Made by a program: the position numbers and the translations under genes
Notes under the pieces: generated by a model
The model's input: only the letters and a program-made list of their open reading frames with translations
Database searches by the model: none
What the model was told of the DNA's origin: nothing
NCBI GenBank assembly: GCA_003133545.1
Contig: PKYA01000122.1
Coordinates: 9,942 to 57,766, forward strand
DNA: 47,825 nucleotides
Source: Acidimicrobiaceae bacterium
GTDB taxonomy: Bacteria; Actinomycetota; Acidimicrobiia; Acidimicrobiales; RAAP-2
Reading direction: 5' to 3'
In this document: positions 11,079-19,942 of the stretch, one piece after another
How positions within the stretch are numbered: the stretch's first letter is position 1
Layout: each line of letters starts with the position of its first letter

Positions 11079-11918
11079 ATGACGAAGAGCTTTGCGGTGC
11101 GGGTGGCCGGCGCGGTCGACCGCCTCGGCCCCTTGTGTGCGGGGATCGACCCCTCGGCCCAACTCCTTGGTGCGTGGGGCCTGCCCGACGACGCCGATGG
11201 CCTCCGCACCTTCTGCCGGGTCTGTGTCGATGCCTTCGAGGGGGCGGTGCCGGTCATCAAGCCGCAGGTGGCCTTTTTCGAGCGGCACGGCTCGGCCGGC
11301 ATCGCCGAGCTCGAGCGCTTGTTGGTCGACGCCCGGGCCGCCGGCCTGCTGGTCCTCGCTGACGCCAAACGCGGGGACATCGACTCGACCGCCGCCGCCT
11401 ACGGTGAAGCCTGGCTCCGCGAGGGGAGCCCGCTGGCTGCCGACGCCGTGACCGTGCACCCCTATCTCGGCCTCGCCGCCCTGGCCCCGCTCATCGTCTT
11501 GGCCGGCCGGACGGGGCGCGGGGTCATTGTGGTGGTCCGGAGCTCGAACCCCGAGGGACGGCTGCTGCAAGAGGCCGTCACCGCTGCGGGGGCCCCGGTC
11601 GAGGAGGCGATTCTGGCGGAGATCGCGGCGTGGAACGACTCGGACCAGGTTCCCGCCGGCACGGTCGGGGCCGTGATCGGGGCGACGCTGCCGCGCTCGG
11701 TCTTCTCATTGTCCCAGCTCGGAGGCGTAATTCTGGCGCCCGGAGTGGGTGCGCAGGGGGCGACGCCGCACGACGTGGCCGAGAGATTCGCCGGCTGCGC
11801 GCCCGGGAGCGTCCTGGTCAGCACCTCACGCGCGTTGCTTGCCCTGGGCCCCAATCCCTCCGATCTTCGCCTGGCGGCGACCGAGTTGGCGAAGGAGCTG
11901 GCGGACATCCTGGGCTGA
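11079..11918 (+). CDS. pyrF: Orotidine 5'-phosphate decarboxylase (long, mycobacterial type)
   Basis: PyrF converts OMP to UMP. The product has 279 residues, longer than the 230-residue E. coli type and typical of the actinobacterial subfamily. The substrate-binding start 'LCAGIDPS' is near residue 20, and the catalytic cluster 'LADAKRGDIDST' near residue 95 holds the Asp-Lys-Asp array. 'GVVIG'-like ('GAVIGATLP') and 'LAPGVGAQGA' form the phosphate site. ATG 11079 has a good site GGGAGG (11065-11070) eight bases upstream. The gene is 91 bases from pyrD, with a strong hairpin in the gap. Confidence 0.95.
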   Translation: MTKSFAVRVAGAVDRLGPLCAGIDPSAQLLGAWGLPDDADGLRTFCRVCVDAFEGAVPVIKPQVAFFERHGSAGIAELERLLVDARAAGLLVLADAKRGDIDSTAAAYGEAWLREGSPLAADAVTVHPYLGLAALAPLIVLAGRTGRGVIVVVRSSNPEGRLLQEAVTAAGAPVEEAILAEIAAWNDSDQVPAGTVGAVIGATLPRSVFSLSQLGGVILAPGVGAQGATPHDVAERFAGCAPGSVLVSTSRALLALGPNPSDLRLAATELAKELADILG

Positions 11919-11956
11919 TTAGGGCTTTTGAAGATGAACGGCTCCAACGGAGGCGC

Positions 11957-11962
11957 TATGGT
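11957..11962 (+). promoter_or_regulatory. Leaderless-type -10 box of mihF
   Basis: TATGGT ends six bases before ATG 11969, which places transcription start at or next to the start codon. No -35 is obvious. Confidence 0.6.
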
Positions 11963-11968
11963 CTCGCC

Positions 11969-12286
11969 ATGCCGCAACCTCCCGCACTCACTCCCGAGCA
12001 GCGCGCTGCTGCACTTGAAAAGGCCGCCAGGGTTCGCCGCGAGCGCGCCGTGGTGAAAGAGAAGCTCAAAATGGGCAATCTCACGCTGACGCAGCTGCTC
12101 GCCCAGGCCGACTCCGACGAGACCGTCGGCAAAATGAAAGTGGTCTCGGTTCTCGAGTCCCTTCCTGGCCTGGGCAAGGTGAAGGCACGGCGCCTCATGG
12201 AGACGGTCGGTATCAGTGACAGCCGCCGCCTTCAGGGCCTGGGCGCGAAGCAGCGCGAGTCGTTGCTCAAAGAGACTGCGCGCTGA
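11969..12286 (+). CDS. mihF: Actinobacterial integration host factor (mIHF)
   Basis: mIHF is an essential DNA-bending nucleoid protein unrelated in fold to enteric IHF. This 105-residue protein has the family layout: an N-terminal helix 'LTPEQRAAALEKAARVRRERA', then 'KEKLKMGNLTLTQLL', and the helix-two-turn-helix DNA contact region 'VLESLPGLGKVKARRLME' ending 'RRLQGLGAKQRESLL'. ATG 11969 is supported by the leaderless -10 box six bases upstream. The mihF-gmk-rpoZ order is widespread in Actinobacteria and supports both the identity and the lineage. Confidence 0.95.
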   Translation: MPQPPALTPEQRAAALEKAARVRRERAVVKEKLKMGNLTLTQLLAQADSDETVGKMKVVSVLESLPGLGKVKARRLMETVGISDSRRLQGLGAKQRESLLKETAR

Positions 12287-12299
12287 ACCACTGATCTTC

Positions 12300-12860
12300 G
12301 TGCTCATCGGCCCCGGAGGGGCCGGAAAGGGCACGCTGGCCGACGAGCTGGTTGCGGCGGACCCCACGCTCTGGCTGAGCCGGAGCTGGACCACCCGTCC
12401 CCCCCGGCCCGGCGAGCGGGAGCGGAACGCCTACGAATTCGTCGACCGGGCCACGTTCGAGGACGCGGTGGCCCGGGGCGAGTTCTTCGAATGGGCCGAG
12501 TTCCTCGGCCACCTGATGGGGACGCCCATTCCACAGCCGCCGGAGGGGGCGGACGTGCTCCTCGAGATCGACGTGCAAGGAGCGGAGCAGGTCCTGGCCA
12601 AGCGGCCCGACGCCATCGTGATCCTCCTCCTGCCGCCCTCGGCGGAGGCGCAGGCGGCCCGGCTGGCCGCCCGGGGGGACGACGAGGAGCACATCCGGCG
12701 CCGGGTGGAGAAGGGGCGCCACGAGGTGGAGCGCGGGCGCCAGGTCGCCACCGCCACCGTGGTGAACGACGACCTGCGTCAGGCCCTCGGTGAGCTGGCC
12801 GCTATAGTGGCTCGGACCCGAACGGCGCCGCCGCGTGCCGCAAACCCGGAGGACACCTGA
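12300..12860 (+). CDS. gmk: Guanylate kinase (start uncertain)
   Basis: Gmk phosphorylates GMP to GDP. The P-loop 'GPGGAGKGTLADE', 'SWTTRPPRPGERE' and 'FFEWAEFLG', followed by 'VLLEIDVQGAEQV', identify the family. Two things are odd. The segment between the GMP site and 'LLEIDVQG' is shorter than in most relatives, and the usual 'YGT' there reads 'MGT'. The start is also unclear. GTG 12300 leaves a clipped first beta-strand; the preceding in-frame codons encode hydrophobic 'LIFV', so the true start may be CTG 12291, five bases past the mihF stop, or GTG 12216 inside mihF. The stop TGA overlaps the rpoZ ATG by one base. Confidence 0.88.
   Translation: MLIGPGGAGKGTLADELVAADPTLWLSRSWTTRPPRPGERERNAYEFVDRATFEDAVARGEFFEWAEFLGHLMGTPIPQPPEGADVLLEIDVQGAEQVLAKRPDAIVILLLPPSAEAQAARLAARGDDEEHIRRRVEKGRHEVERGRQVATATVVNDDLRQALGELAAIVARTRTAPPRAANPEDT
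12803..12808 (+). promoter_or_regulatory. Candidate internal -10 box for rpoZ
   Basis: TATAGT, a strong TANNNT match inside the 3' end of gmk, would start a transcript near 12815 with a leader of about 45 bases carrying the GGAGGA site (12848-12853) of rpoZ. Confidence 0.45.
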
Positions 12861-13285
12861 TGGCCCAAGGCCGCAACACGCTCATGGACCCACCCATTGA
12901 GGACTTGTTGGACAAGGTGGATTCCAAGTTCACGCTGGTCGCGCTGGGCTCCGCCCGGGCACGGCAGGTGAACTCGTACTACAACAGCCTGGGCGAGGGT
13001 CTGGGCAAGGTGGTGCCCCCGCAGGTCGCCTCCGTCTCGGGCAAGCCGGTGTCGATCGCCTTCGAGGAGATCGCCGCCGGGAAGGCGACGTACACCCGGG
13101 CCGATCCCGAAGAGGAGGCTGCCCTGGCCGCCGCGGCCGCGGCCGCGCTCGCCGAGGCCGAGCTGGGTGTCGAGGCCACGGGTGACGAGGCCGTGGACGG
13201 TGCCGAGTCCCTCGTTGCAGCAGGGGATGCCCCGATCGAGGTCCTCGATGTCGAAGTCGAGGACGAGGATCCGACCGCGAGCTAG
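12860..13285 (+). CDS. rpoZ: RNA polymerase omega subunit with acidic C-terminal tail
   Basis: Omega helps RNA polymerase assembly by holding the beta' subunit. The first 75 residues are the omega fold: 'PPIEDLLDKVDSKFTLVALGSARARQVNSYY' covers the characteristic lysine/serine segment, and 'KPVSIAFEEIAAGK' matches the 'KPLTIALEEIAAGK' hallmark. The remaining 60 or so residues are Ala/Glu/Asp-rich with almost no basic residues; such low-complexity acidic extensions occur in high-GC Actinobacteria. Total length is 141 against about 90-110 for the family. ATG 12860 has GGAGGA seven bases upstream and overlaps the gmk stop. Confidence 0.94.
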   Translation: MAQGRNTLMDPPIEDLLDKVDSKFTLVALGSARARQVNSYYNSLGEGLGKVVPPQVASVSGKPVSIAFEEIAAGKATYTRADPEEEAALAAAAAAALAEAELGVEATGDEAVDGAESLVAAGDAPIEVLDVEVEDEDPTAS

Positions 13286-13312
13286 GCGCTCCCGGGCGCA
13301 GCGGGTCCGCCA

Positions 13313-13352
13313 GTGACCGAAGACCTGTTTGTGCCGGTCATTCCGTGACCGA
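13313..13352 (+). repeat. GTGACCGA direct repeat with an intervening inverted copy before coaBC
   Basis: GTGACCGA occurs at 13313-13320 and again at 13345-13352, where it covers the coaBC start codon. CGGTCA at 13335-13340 is the reverse complement of TGACCG at 13314-13319. The mRNA could fold at the start codon, or a protein could bind the repeats. No family was recognised. Confidence 0.4.
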
Positions 13353-14586
13353 GGAGCGCGGGCCCCGGATAGTGCTGGGCGTCTGCGGCGGCATCGCCGC
13401 CTACAAGGCCGTGGAGGTATGCCGGCTGCTGGTCGACGCCGGGGCACATGTCGTGCCGGTCCTGACCAAGGAAGCCACCCGTTTCGTCGGTGCGCTGACG
13501 TTCTCCGCCCTGGCTTCGGAGCCGGCGCAGGCCTCGCTGTGGGACGAGGACACGCCGATCCCCCATACCCGATTGGGGCAGAGCGCCGACCTGATCCTGG
13601 TGGTGCCGGCCACGGCGCACCTCATGGCTCGCTACGCCGCCGGCCTGGCCGATGACCTGTTGACGGCCACCCTGCTCGCCACGCGGGCCCCGGTGCTGCT
13701 CTGCCCCGCCATGCACACCGAGATGTGGGAGCACGCGTCGGTGCGCGAGAACCAGGCCACCCTCGAGCGCAGGGGCGTGGGGATCGTGCCGCCGGCCGTC
13801 GGGCATCTTGCCGGCGGCGATACGGGCGCGGGGCGCCTGGCCGACCCGCAGGAGATCGCATCCCGGGCGCTGGCCGTCGCCGCCCGCGGCGGCAGTCCCG
13901 CGGCGGCGCGTGACCTGGCCGGGCAGCACGTGGTGGTGAGCGCGGGAGGCACGCGGGAGGCCCTCGATCCGGTGCGCTACCTGACCAACCGGTCTTCGGG
14001 GAAGCAGGGGCACGCCCTGGCCGAGGCGGCCGCCCGGCGGGGGGCGGAGGTAAAGCTGGTGACCGCGTCCGGCCTGGCGCTGCCCGCCGACGTGCAGCCC
14101 GCCGTCACCCGCATCGACGTCGAGAGCGCGGCTGACATGGAAACCGCGCTGCACGCGCTGTCCGAGTGGGCCGACATCGTCATCATGGCCGCAGCGGTCG
14201 CCGACTTCCGGCCCAAGGTGGCCGCGACACGCAAGCTCTCCAAAGAGGACGGCCTGCCCGAGCTGGTGCTCGAGCCCACCCCGGACATCCTGCAGGGCCT
14301 CGTGGCGGGCCGGCACCCGGGTCAGGTCCTGGTCGGCTTCGCCGCCGAGACGAACGACGTCGCCGAGCGGGGCCGCGCCAAGCTGCGCCGCAAGGGAGTG
14401 GACCTCCTCGTCGTGAACGACGTCAGTGCTCCGGGGGCCGGGTTCGACCACGACACCAATGCGGTGACAATCTTCGGGGCGGACGGCAGCACCGGCGAAA
14501 TAGCCTTGACTTCCAAGGATGCCGTAGCCCATGCGGTGCTCGACAGGGTGATCGCCCACCAGAGACAGAATCGGAGCTCAAAGTGA
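13345..14586 (+). CDS. coaBC: Bifunctional phosphopantothenoylcysteine decarboxylase / phosphopantothenate-cysteine ligase
   Basis: CoaBC performs two steps of coenzyme A synthesis: ligation of cysteine to 4'-phosphopantothenate, then decarboxylation. The 413-residue product has the CoaC flavodoxin-like half first: '[13 protein letters not shown]' near residue 15, the catalytic histidine in '[12 protein letters not shown]', and '[10 protein letters not shown]' (the 'PAMN' loop with His instead of Asn). The CoaB half follows: '[19 protein letters not shown]' around residue 195, and 'VVNDVS' near 355. GTG 13345 lies 60 bases after rpoZ. Its stop overlaps the GTG of metK. Confidence 0.95.
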   Translation: MTEERGPRIVLGVCGGIAAYKAVEVCRLLVDAGAHVVPVLTKEATRFVGALTFSALASEPAQASLWDEDTPIPHTRLGQSADLILVVPATAHLMARYAAGLADDLLTATLLATRAPVLLCPAMHTEMWEHASVRENQATLERRGVGIVPPAVGHLAGGDTGAGRLADPQEIASRALAVAARGGSPAAARDLAGQHVVVSAGGTREALDPVRYLTNRSSGKQGHALAEAAARRGAEVKLVTASGLALPADVQPAVTRIDVESAADMETALHALSEWADIVIMAAAVADFRPKVAATRKLSKEDGLPELVLEPTPDILQGLVAGRHPGQVLVGFAAETNDVAERGRAKLRRKGVDLLVVNDVSAPGAGFDHDTNAVTIFGADGSTGEIALTSKDAVAHAVLDRVIAHQRQNRSSK

Positions 14587-15773
14587 AAACGACGTTCACC
14601 TCAGAATCGGTGACCGAGGGTCACCCCGACAAGATGGCGGATCAGATCTCCGATGCCGTGCTCGACGCCATGCTCGAGGGTGATCCGAACAGCCGCGTGG
14701 CGTGCGAGACGCTACTGACCACCGGCCTGATCGTCGTGGCCGGAGAGGTCACCACGACGACCTACGTCGACATCGCCGCCCTGGCCCGCCAGACCGTGTG
14801 CGAGATCGGGTACGACAACGACGCCTGCGGGTTCAACGGGACGACGTGCGGCGTCCTGGTCTCCCTCGACGCCCAGTCGCCGGACATCGCGCAAGGGGTA
14901 GACGCCGCCTTCGAGTTCCGCACCGGCGCAGGTGGCGAGGACACCCTCAACGCCCAGGGCGCGGGGGACCAGGGGATGATGTTCGGCTATGCCTGCGACG
15001 AAACGCCGGACCTCATGCCGCTGCCCATTTGGCTGGCGCACCGCCTGTCCGAGCGCTTGGCGCAGGTTCGCCGCATCGGCGCCATTCCCTACCTACGCCC
15101 CGACGGCAAGACCCAGGTGTCCGTGGTCTACGAGGACGGCCGGCCCGTGCGCATCGACACCGTGCTCATCTCGACCCAGCACGCGCCCGGCATCGACCTC
15201 CAAGAGCAGCTGTTGGTCGACCTCACCGAGCACGTGATCAACCCGCTCCTCCCCTCCGACCTCGACACCGAGGGCGTGCGGATCCTGGCCAACCCCACCG
15301 GGATCTTCGAGCTCGGTGGACCCCATGCCGACACCGGTCTGACCGGCCGCAAAATAATCGTGGACACCTACGGGGGGATGGCCCGCCACGGTGGCGGGGC
15401 CTTCTCGGGCAAGGACCCCTCCAAGGTCGACCGTTCCGCCGCCTACGCCGCCCGCTGGGTGGCCAAGCACGTCGTGGCGGCCGGGGCGGCCACGCGCTGT
15501 GAGGTGCAGGTGGCCTACGCCATCGGCGTGGCCCACCCGGTCTCGTTGTTGGTGGAGACGTTCGGCACCGAGGTGGTCGACCCCGAGAAGATCTCCGCGG
15601 CGGTGCGCGACGTCTTCGACCTGCGCCCAGCGGCCATCGCCCGAGACCTCGACCTGCGCCGGCCGATCTACAAGAAGACGGCTGCCTATGGCCACTTCGG
15701 CCGCTCCGAGAAGGAGTTCACGTGGGAGGCCACGCCGCGGGTCGACGACCTGCGGTCCGCGTTGAGCCTCTGA
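14583..15773 (+). CDS. metK: S-adenosylmethionine synthetase
   Basis: MetK makes S-adenosylmethionine from methionine and ATP. The 396-residue product shows the family motifs in order: '[18 protein letters not shown]' at the N-terminus, '[12 protein letters not shown]' near residue 125, '[11 protein letters not shown]' near 255 and '[19 protein letters not shown]' near 270. GTG 14583 overlaps the coaBC stop (GTGA), so translation is coupled. No SAM riboswitch is possible in this arrangement because there is no leader. Confidence 0.97.
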   Translation: MKTTFTSESVTEGHPDKMADQISDAVLDAMLEGDPNSRVACETLLTTGLIVVAGEVTTTTYVDIAALARQTVCEIGYDNDACGFNGTTCGVLVSLDAQSPDIAQGVDAAFEFRTGAGGEDTLNAQGAGDQGMMFGYACDETPDLMPLPIWLAHRLSERLAQVRRIGAIPYLRPDGKTQVSVVYEDGRPVRIDTVLISTQHAPGIDLQEQLLVDLTEHVINPLLPSDLDTEGVRILANPTGIFELGGPHADTGLTGRKIIVDTYGGMARHGGGAFSGKDPSKVDRSAAYAARWVAKHVVAAGAATRCEVQVAYAIGVAHPVSLLVETFGTEVVDPEKISAAVRDVFDLRPAAIARDLDLRRPIYKKTAAYGHFGRSEKEFTWEATPRVDDLRSALSL

Positions 15774-15828
15774 GCGCCGGAGCGCGCGCCTGAGCGGGGT
15801 CACCACGTCAGCCCAGCGCTTCGTACGG

Positions 15829-17619
15829 GTGCGCACCGACGTGGCGGCACTCCCCAAGCTCTTCGACTACGCCGTCCCCGAGAGTTGGACGGACGAGGTC
15901 ACCGTGGGCACCCGGGTCCGTGTCGTGCTGCACGGCCGACGTGTCGGTGGGTGGGTGGTCGACGACGACGTGCAGCCGCCGGAGGGCGTCGAGCTCTTGC
16001 CACTGCGGCAATGGTCCGGATGGGGGCCGCCGCCCCCGCTGGTCGATCTCGCCGAGTGGGCGGCGTGGCGGTGGGCCGGCCCGCCTTCGTTCTTCCTGCG
16101 GGTGGCCTCGCCGACCGGCCCGGTGCGCGCGCTGCCGGTGGCGCCACCCGGCACCTCCGACGCCCCCGAGGAGGCAGAATCCGTTCCCCCGACGGCGACC
16201 GGCATCGCAGAGCTGGCGGCGCGGGCCGTGCGCGCCGAGGGCTCGACACTTTTGCGGCTCGCTCCCACCACTGATCTCATCGAGCTGGTGCTGGCCGTGG
16301 TCAACGACCCGGCGACCGTGGCCCGCCCCGGCGGCGTCCTCGTGCTCGTCCCGGCCGTCGGCTGGGCCGAGCGCCTCTGCACGCGCCTGGTGCGGCGAGG
16401 CTATGCCGCCACCACGGGATGGGCCGAGGCGAGGGCCGGATGGCCGATTGTGGTGGGCAGCCGGGCCGCGGCGTGGAGCCCGCTGCCCCACCTGGCGGCG
16501 GCCGTGGTCCTCGATGCGCATGACGAGTCCTACCGGGAGGAGAGCGCGCCCACCTACAGCGCGGTGGATGTCGTGACCGAGAGGGCCCGGCGAGAGGGGA
16601 GCCCGGCCATCCTCACCTCGCCCTGCCCTCCCGTCGCGGTGTGCGCCGGCCGGACGGTGATGGCGCTGCCCGCGGCCCGCGAGAAGGCCGGCTGGCCTCG
16701 CGTCGAGTGCGTGGACCGTCGCGGCGCCGACCCGCGCAGCGGCATGTTCTCCGACGAGTTTGTGCGCCTGGCCCGTTCGGTGCTCGACGACCCGGGGCTC
16801 GTGGCACAACGGGGGCCGTTGGTGTGCTTCTACGATCGCACCGGCCGGGCGCGTCTCCTGGCCTGTGCCCACTGCGGCGAGTTGGCCCAGTGCACGGCGT
16901 GTGGCGCGGCCGTCCAGCAGGACGAGTCGGGTCTGCGGTGCCCGCGCTGCGACGCGCAACGTCCGGTCATCTGCGCGGCGTGCGGACGGTTGCGCATGAA
17001 GACGCTGCGCGCCGGGGTGTCCCGTCTGCGCGAAGAGGTGGCGGCGCTCCTCGGGGTCGAAGTGGGCGAGGTGTCAGGCCCGGAAGGCGGCGCCATAGCC
17101 CAGACCCCCGTCCTGATCGGGACCGAGGCGGTGCTGCACCGGGTCCGCCGGGCCAGCGCTGTGGTGTTCCTCGATATCGACCTGCATCTCCTGGCGCCGC
17201 GGTTCAGTGCCACGGACGAGACGCTCGGTCTGCTCGTGCGGGCCTCCCGCCTGGTCGGCTCGCGCCAGACCGGCCCGGCATCGGCCCGCCTTCTGGTGCA
17301 GACCCGGGTGCCCGATCACCCGGTCCTGCGCGCGGTGCGCGCCGGGGATCCCTCGGCGGTCGCCGTGGGGGAGGAGGCGATGCGCCGCAGTGCGGGCCTC
17401 CCCCCGTTCTCGGCGCTGGCGGCCCTGTCGGGCCCGCTCGCCGATGGCTACGCGGCGGCGCTCGGAGGGGCGGGCGCCGACGTGACGGTGACCGAGCTGG
17501 CCGACGGGCGGCACCTCATCATGGCGCCTGACCACCAGGTGCTGAGCGACCTGCTGGCGGGCGTCCCTCGTCCGGCCGGGCGCGGCCTCAGGATCGAGGT
17601 GGATCCCACATCGATCTGA
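15829..17619 (+). CDS. priA: Primosomal protein N' (PriA), degenerate helicase type
   Basis: PriA restarts collapsed replication forks. The 596-residue product keeps the N-terminal DNA 3'-end-binding domain ('LFDYAVPE', 'VRVVLHGRRVGGWVV'). It also keeps the zinc module with eight cysteines in four CxxC pairs around residues 345-390 ('CAHCG', 'CTACG', 'CPRC', 'CAACG'). The helicase core is eroded: no Walker A P-loop is visible and the DEAH-type box reads 'DAHDES'. Actinobacterial PriA proteins commonly show this loss, so it is a lineage trait rather than a pseudogene. GTG 15829 is the only usual start codon between metK and the conserved region. Confidence 0.9.
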   Translation: MRTDVAALPKLFDYAVPESWTDEVTVGTRVRVVLHGRRVGGWVVDDDVQPPEGVELLPLRQWSGWGPPPPLVDLAEWAAWRWAGPPSFFLRVASPTGPVRALPVAPPGTSDAPEEAESVPPTATGIAELAARAVRAEGSTLLRLAPTTDLIELVLAVVNDPATVARPGGVLVLVPAVGWAERLCTRLVRRGYAATTGWAEARAGWPIVVGSRAAAWSPLPHLAAAVVLDAHDESYREESAPTYSAVDVVTERARREGSPAILTSPCPPVAVCAGRTVMALPAAREKAGWPRVECVDRRGADPRSGMFSDEFVRLARSVLDDPGLVAQRGPLVCFYDRTGRARLLACAHCGELAQCTACGAAVQQDESGLRCPRCDAQRPVICAACGRLRMKTLRAGVSRLREEVAALLGVEVGEVSGPEGGAIAQTPVLIGTEAVLHRVRRASAVVFLDIDLHLLAPRFSATDETLGLLVRASRLVGSRQTGPASARLLVQTRVPDHPVLRAVRAGDPSAVAVGEEAMRRSAGLPPFSALAALSGPLADGYAAALGGAGADVTVTELADGRHLIMAPDHQVLSDLLAGVPRPAGRGLRIEVDPTSI

Positions 17620-17643
17620 GACCGGGCCGCCCGGGGTCCCCGG

Positions 17644-17649
17644 TAGAAT
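17644..17649 (+). promoter_or_regulatory. Leaderless-type -10 box of def
   Basis: TAGAAT ends six bases before ATG 17656, so the transcript would start at the start codon itself. It separates a def-fmt transcription unit from priA. Confidence 0.65.
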
Positions 17650-17655
17650 GGTGCC

Positions 17656-18189
17656 ATGCCTGGCTTGCCCATTCGCCAATTCGGGGACCCTGTCCTCAAG
17701 GAGCGCACCCGCGAGGTAGAGCAGATCGACGGGGCGGTGGCCAGCCTGGCGGCGTCGATGATCGAGACCATGTACGAGGCGCCCGGTTCCGGCCTGGCGG
17801 CCAACCAGATCGGGGTGCTGCGCCGGATCTTCGTCTACGACATCGGCGACGGCCCGCGCACGGTGATCAATCCGCGCATCGTCGAGAGCGACGGGGAGTG
17901 GACGTACGAGGAGGGATGCCTCTCCATACCCGGGCTGAGTTGGGACATCGTGCGGCCGGACGCGGTGCACCTGGTAGGGCTCGATCTCGACGGCAACGAG
18001 CTGTCCCTAGAGGCCAGCGAGCTCGAGGGCCGGGTCTTCCAGCACGAGCTCGACCACCTCGACGGGATCCTGTTGGTCGAGAGGCTGAGTCCCGAGCAAC
18101 GCAAGGAGGCGTTGCGGATCCTGCGAGGCCGGACGCTGCACCTGCCCGACGGCGATCCCGACGGGCTCTCGAGCATGCTGTCGCTCTAG
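17656..18189 (+). CDS. def: Peptide deformylase
   Basis: Def removes the formyl group from nascent N-terminal methionine. The 177-residue protein has all three metal-site motifs: 'GSGLAANQ' (residues 44-51), 'EGCLS' (86-90) with the cysteine ligand, and 'HELDH' (130-134) with two histidine ligands and the catalytic glutamate. ATG 17656 is set by the leaderless promoter signal. Next comes fmt, which adds the same formyl group to initiator tRNA, so the two work as an opposed pair. Confidence 0.97.
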   Translation: MPGLPIRQFGDPVLKERTREVEQIDGAVASLAASMIETMYEAPGSGLAANQIGVLRRIFVYDIGDGPRTVINPRIVESDGEWTYEEGCLSIPGLSWDIVRPDAVHLVGLDLDGNELSLEASELEGRVFQHELDHLDGILLVERLSPEQRKEALRILRGRTLHLPDGDPDGLSSMLSL

Positions 18190-18219
18190 CGACCTCCGGC
18201 CGCGCCGTCGCGCCTGGCC

Positions 18220-18225
18220 TACGGT
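18220..18225 (+). promoter_or_regulatory. Leaderless-type -10 box of fmt
   Basis: TACGGT ends six bases before GTG 18232. The same spacing occurs at def and mihF, supporting a separate leaderless start for fmt. Confidence 0.55.
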
Positions 18226-18231
18226 GATCCC

Positions 18232-19122
18232 GTGGCACGACTCGCATTCCTCGGGACGCCGGAAATGGCGGTGCCACCGTTGCGCGCGCTGCGCGCCGCC
18301 GGGCACGACATCGCGCTGTGCGTCACCCGCCCGGACCGGCGCCGCGGCCGCGGCACGGCCGTCACACCCAGCCCGGTCAAGCAGGCCGCGGCGGAGCTGG
18401 GCATCCCGGTCTCGCACGCGATGGACGACATCGTCGCCGCTGGTGTCGAGTTGGCCGTGGTGGTGGCGTACGGCCGCATCATCCCGGCTACGCTCCTCGA
18501 GCTGGTCCCGATGGTCAACCTGCACTTCTCCCTCCTGCCCCGTTGGCGCGGGGCGGCTCCGGTGGAGCGGGCGCTCCTGGCCGGGGACCCCGAGACCGGT
18601 GTCTGCCTCATGAAGGTGGAGGAAGGCCTTGATACCGGTCCCGTCTACGCGCGCCGGGTCGTCCCGCTCGGTGAGGAGATCTCCCTCGATGCGTTGCGCG
18701 CCGCCCTGGTCGAGGTGGCCAGCGCGCTCGTGGTGGAGTCGCTGGCCGCCGGGGTGGCCGGCCTGCCCGTTCCCGAGCCGCAGCAGGGGACCCCGACCAT
18801 CGCCCCCAAGCTCATGCCCGCAGAGCTCCAACTGCACTGGGAGCACGAGGGGGTGCAGCTGCACCGCGTCGTGCGTCTCGGGCGGGCCTGGACGACGTTC
18901 CGCGGTCGGCGCCTGGGTATCTTGCGGGCCACTCCCTTCGACCCGCCCACGCCGCGTGCGCCGGTGGAGCCACCTGGAACCCTGATGGGCACGGCGGTGG
19001 CCACGGGGGACGGCCTCTTGGGGCTCGAAGAGGTGCAGCCCGAGAGCCGAGCGGCCATGTCGGCGGACGATTGGGTCCGGGGCGTGCGGCCCTTGGTGGG
19101 CGAGCGTCTCGGCAGCGACTAG
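18232..19122 (+). CDS. fmt: Methionyl-tRNA formyltransferase
   Basis: Fmt formylates Met-tRNAi using 10-formyl-tetrahydrofolate. The 296-residue product begins 'LAFLGTPEMAVPPL' and has the folate/catalytic region 'NLHFSLLPRWRGAAPVE' near residue 95, with the Asn and His of the catalytic triad. 'KVEEGLDTGPVY' supplies the aspartate. The C-terminal tRNA-binding domain ('LHRVVRLGRAWTTFRG') is present. GTG 18232 follows the -10 box by six bases. It lies 42 bases after def and is followed after two bases by a methyltransferase gene. Confidence 0.96.
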   Translation: MARLAFLGTPEMAVPPLRALRAAGHDIALCVTRPDRRRGRGTAVTPSPVKQAAAELGIPVSHAMDDIVAAGVELAVVVAYGRIIPATLLELVPMVNLHFSLLPRWRGAAPVERALLAGDPETGVCLMKVEEGLDTGPVYARRVVPLGEEISLDALRAALVEVASALVVESLAAGVAGLPVPEPQQGTPTIAPKLMPAELQLHWEHEGVQLHRVVRLGRAWTTFRGRRLGILRATPFDPPTPRAPVEPPGTLMGTAVATGDGLLGLEEVQPESRAAMSADDWVRGVRPLVGERLGSD

Positions 19123-19124
19123 AC

Positions 19125-19931
19125 ATGGTCCCGGTGACAGTGACTCCAATTGAGGGGTGGAACCCTGATCAGTACGAGCGCTTCGCCGCCGAACGCCGCC
19201 AGCCCTTCGACGATCTGCGCGCGCTGTGTGCGCCCGTTCCCGGGGGCAAGGTCGTCGACCTCGGTTGTGGCACCGGGAACCTGACCGTGGAGCTGCACCA
19301 GGACATGCAGGCGGCGACGACGGTGGGCGTCGACTCGTCCGAGGCGATGCTCGAACGGGCTCAGGCCGATCATGGCGATGAGCCCGGTGTGTCCTTTGTG
19401 TGTGGCGACATCGCCACCTGGCTCGGTGAGGGACTGGACCTTGTCTTTGCCAATGCGTCGCTGCACTGGGTCGACGACCACCTCAATTTGTTGGCGCGCA
19501 TGCGCACCGCGCTGGGCACCGGCGGGCAGTTGGCGTTCCAGGTCCCGGCGAACTTCCGCCATCCGTCCCACGTGCTGGCGCGCCAGGTGGCCAACGAGGC
19601 CCCGTTCTTCGAGGCGCTCGACGAGGACGTGCCGCAGGACCGGGGCCGTTTCGTCCTCTCGCCCGAGATCTATGCCGACCTCCTCTACGAGCTGGGGGCG
19701 CGCAAGCAGGTGGTGCGCATGGAGGTCTACGGGCACGAGCTGTCCTCGACCGCCGACGTGGTCGAGTGGGTGATGGGGACGCTGCTCACGCCGTACCGGA
19801 CCCGGCTCAGCCCCGAGCTCTTCGGCGCCTTCGTGGAGCGCTACCGGGAGCTCCTCCTCGAGGAGCTCGGAGACCGAGAGCCCTACTTCTACGGGTTCCG
19901 CCGCATCTTGTGTTGGGCCCGCTTCAACTGA
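19125..19931 (+). CDS. SAM-dependent methyltransferase, trans-aconitate methyltransferase-like
   Basis: This is a class I methyltransferase of 268 residues. The SAM-binding motif I is 'VVDLGCGTGNLTVEL' near residue 44, followed by 'GVDSSEAML' (motif II) and 'FANASLHWVDDH' (motif IV). The layout, the 'WNPDQYERFAAER' opening and the histidine-containing 'SLHWV' resemble trans-aconitate 2-methyltransferase (Tam), but substrate specificity cannot be read from sequence. ATG 19125 is two bases after the fmt stop, so it is part of that operon. Confidence 0.82.
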   Translation: MVPVTVTPIEGWNPDQYERFAAERRQPFDDLRALCAPVPGGKVVDLGCGTGNLTVELHQDMQAATTVGVDSSEAMLERAQADHGDEPGVSFVCGDIATWLGEGLDLVFANASLHWVDDHLNLLARMRTALGTGGQLAFQVPANFRHPSHVLARQVANEAPFFEALDEDVPQDRGRFVLSPEIYADLLYELGARKQVVRMEVYGHELSSTADVVEWVMGTLLTPYRTRLSPELFGAFVERYRELLLEELGDREPYFYGFRRILCWARFN

Positions 19932-19942
19932 GCGCGCGACCG

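Noticed and set aside
14560-14583. SAM riboswitch before metK
   Set aside because: metK overlaps coaBC by four bases, so no leader exists.
15829-17619. priA as a pseudogene because the helicase motifs are missing
   Set aside because: The frame is intact, the zinc cysteines are all present, and the same erosion is known across Actinobacteria.
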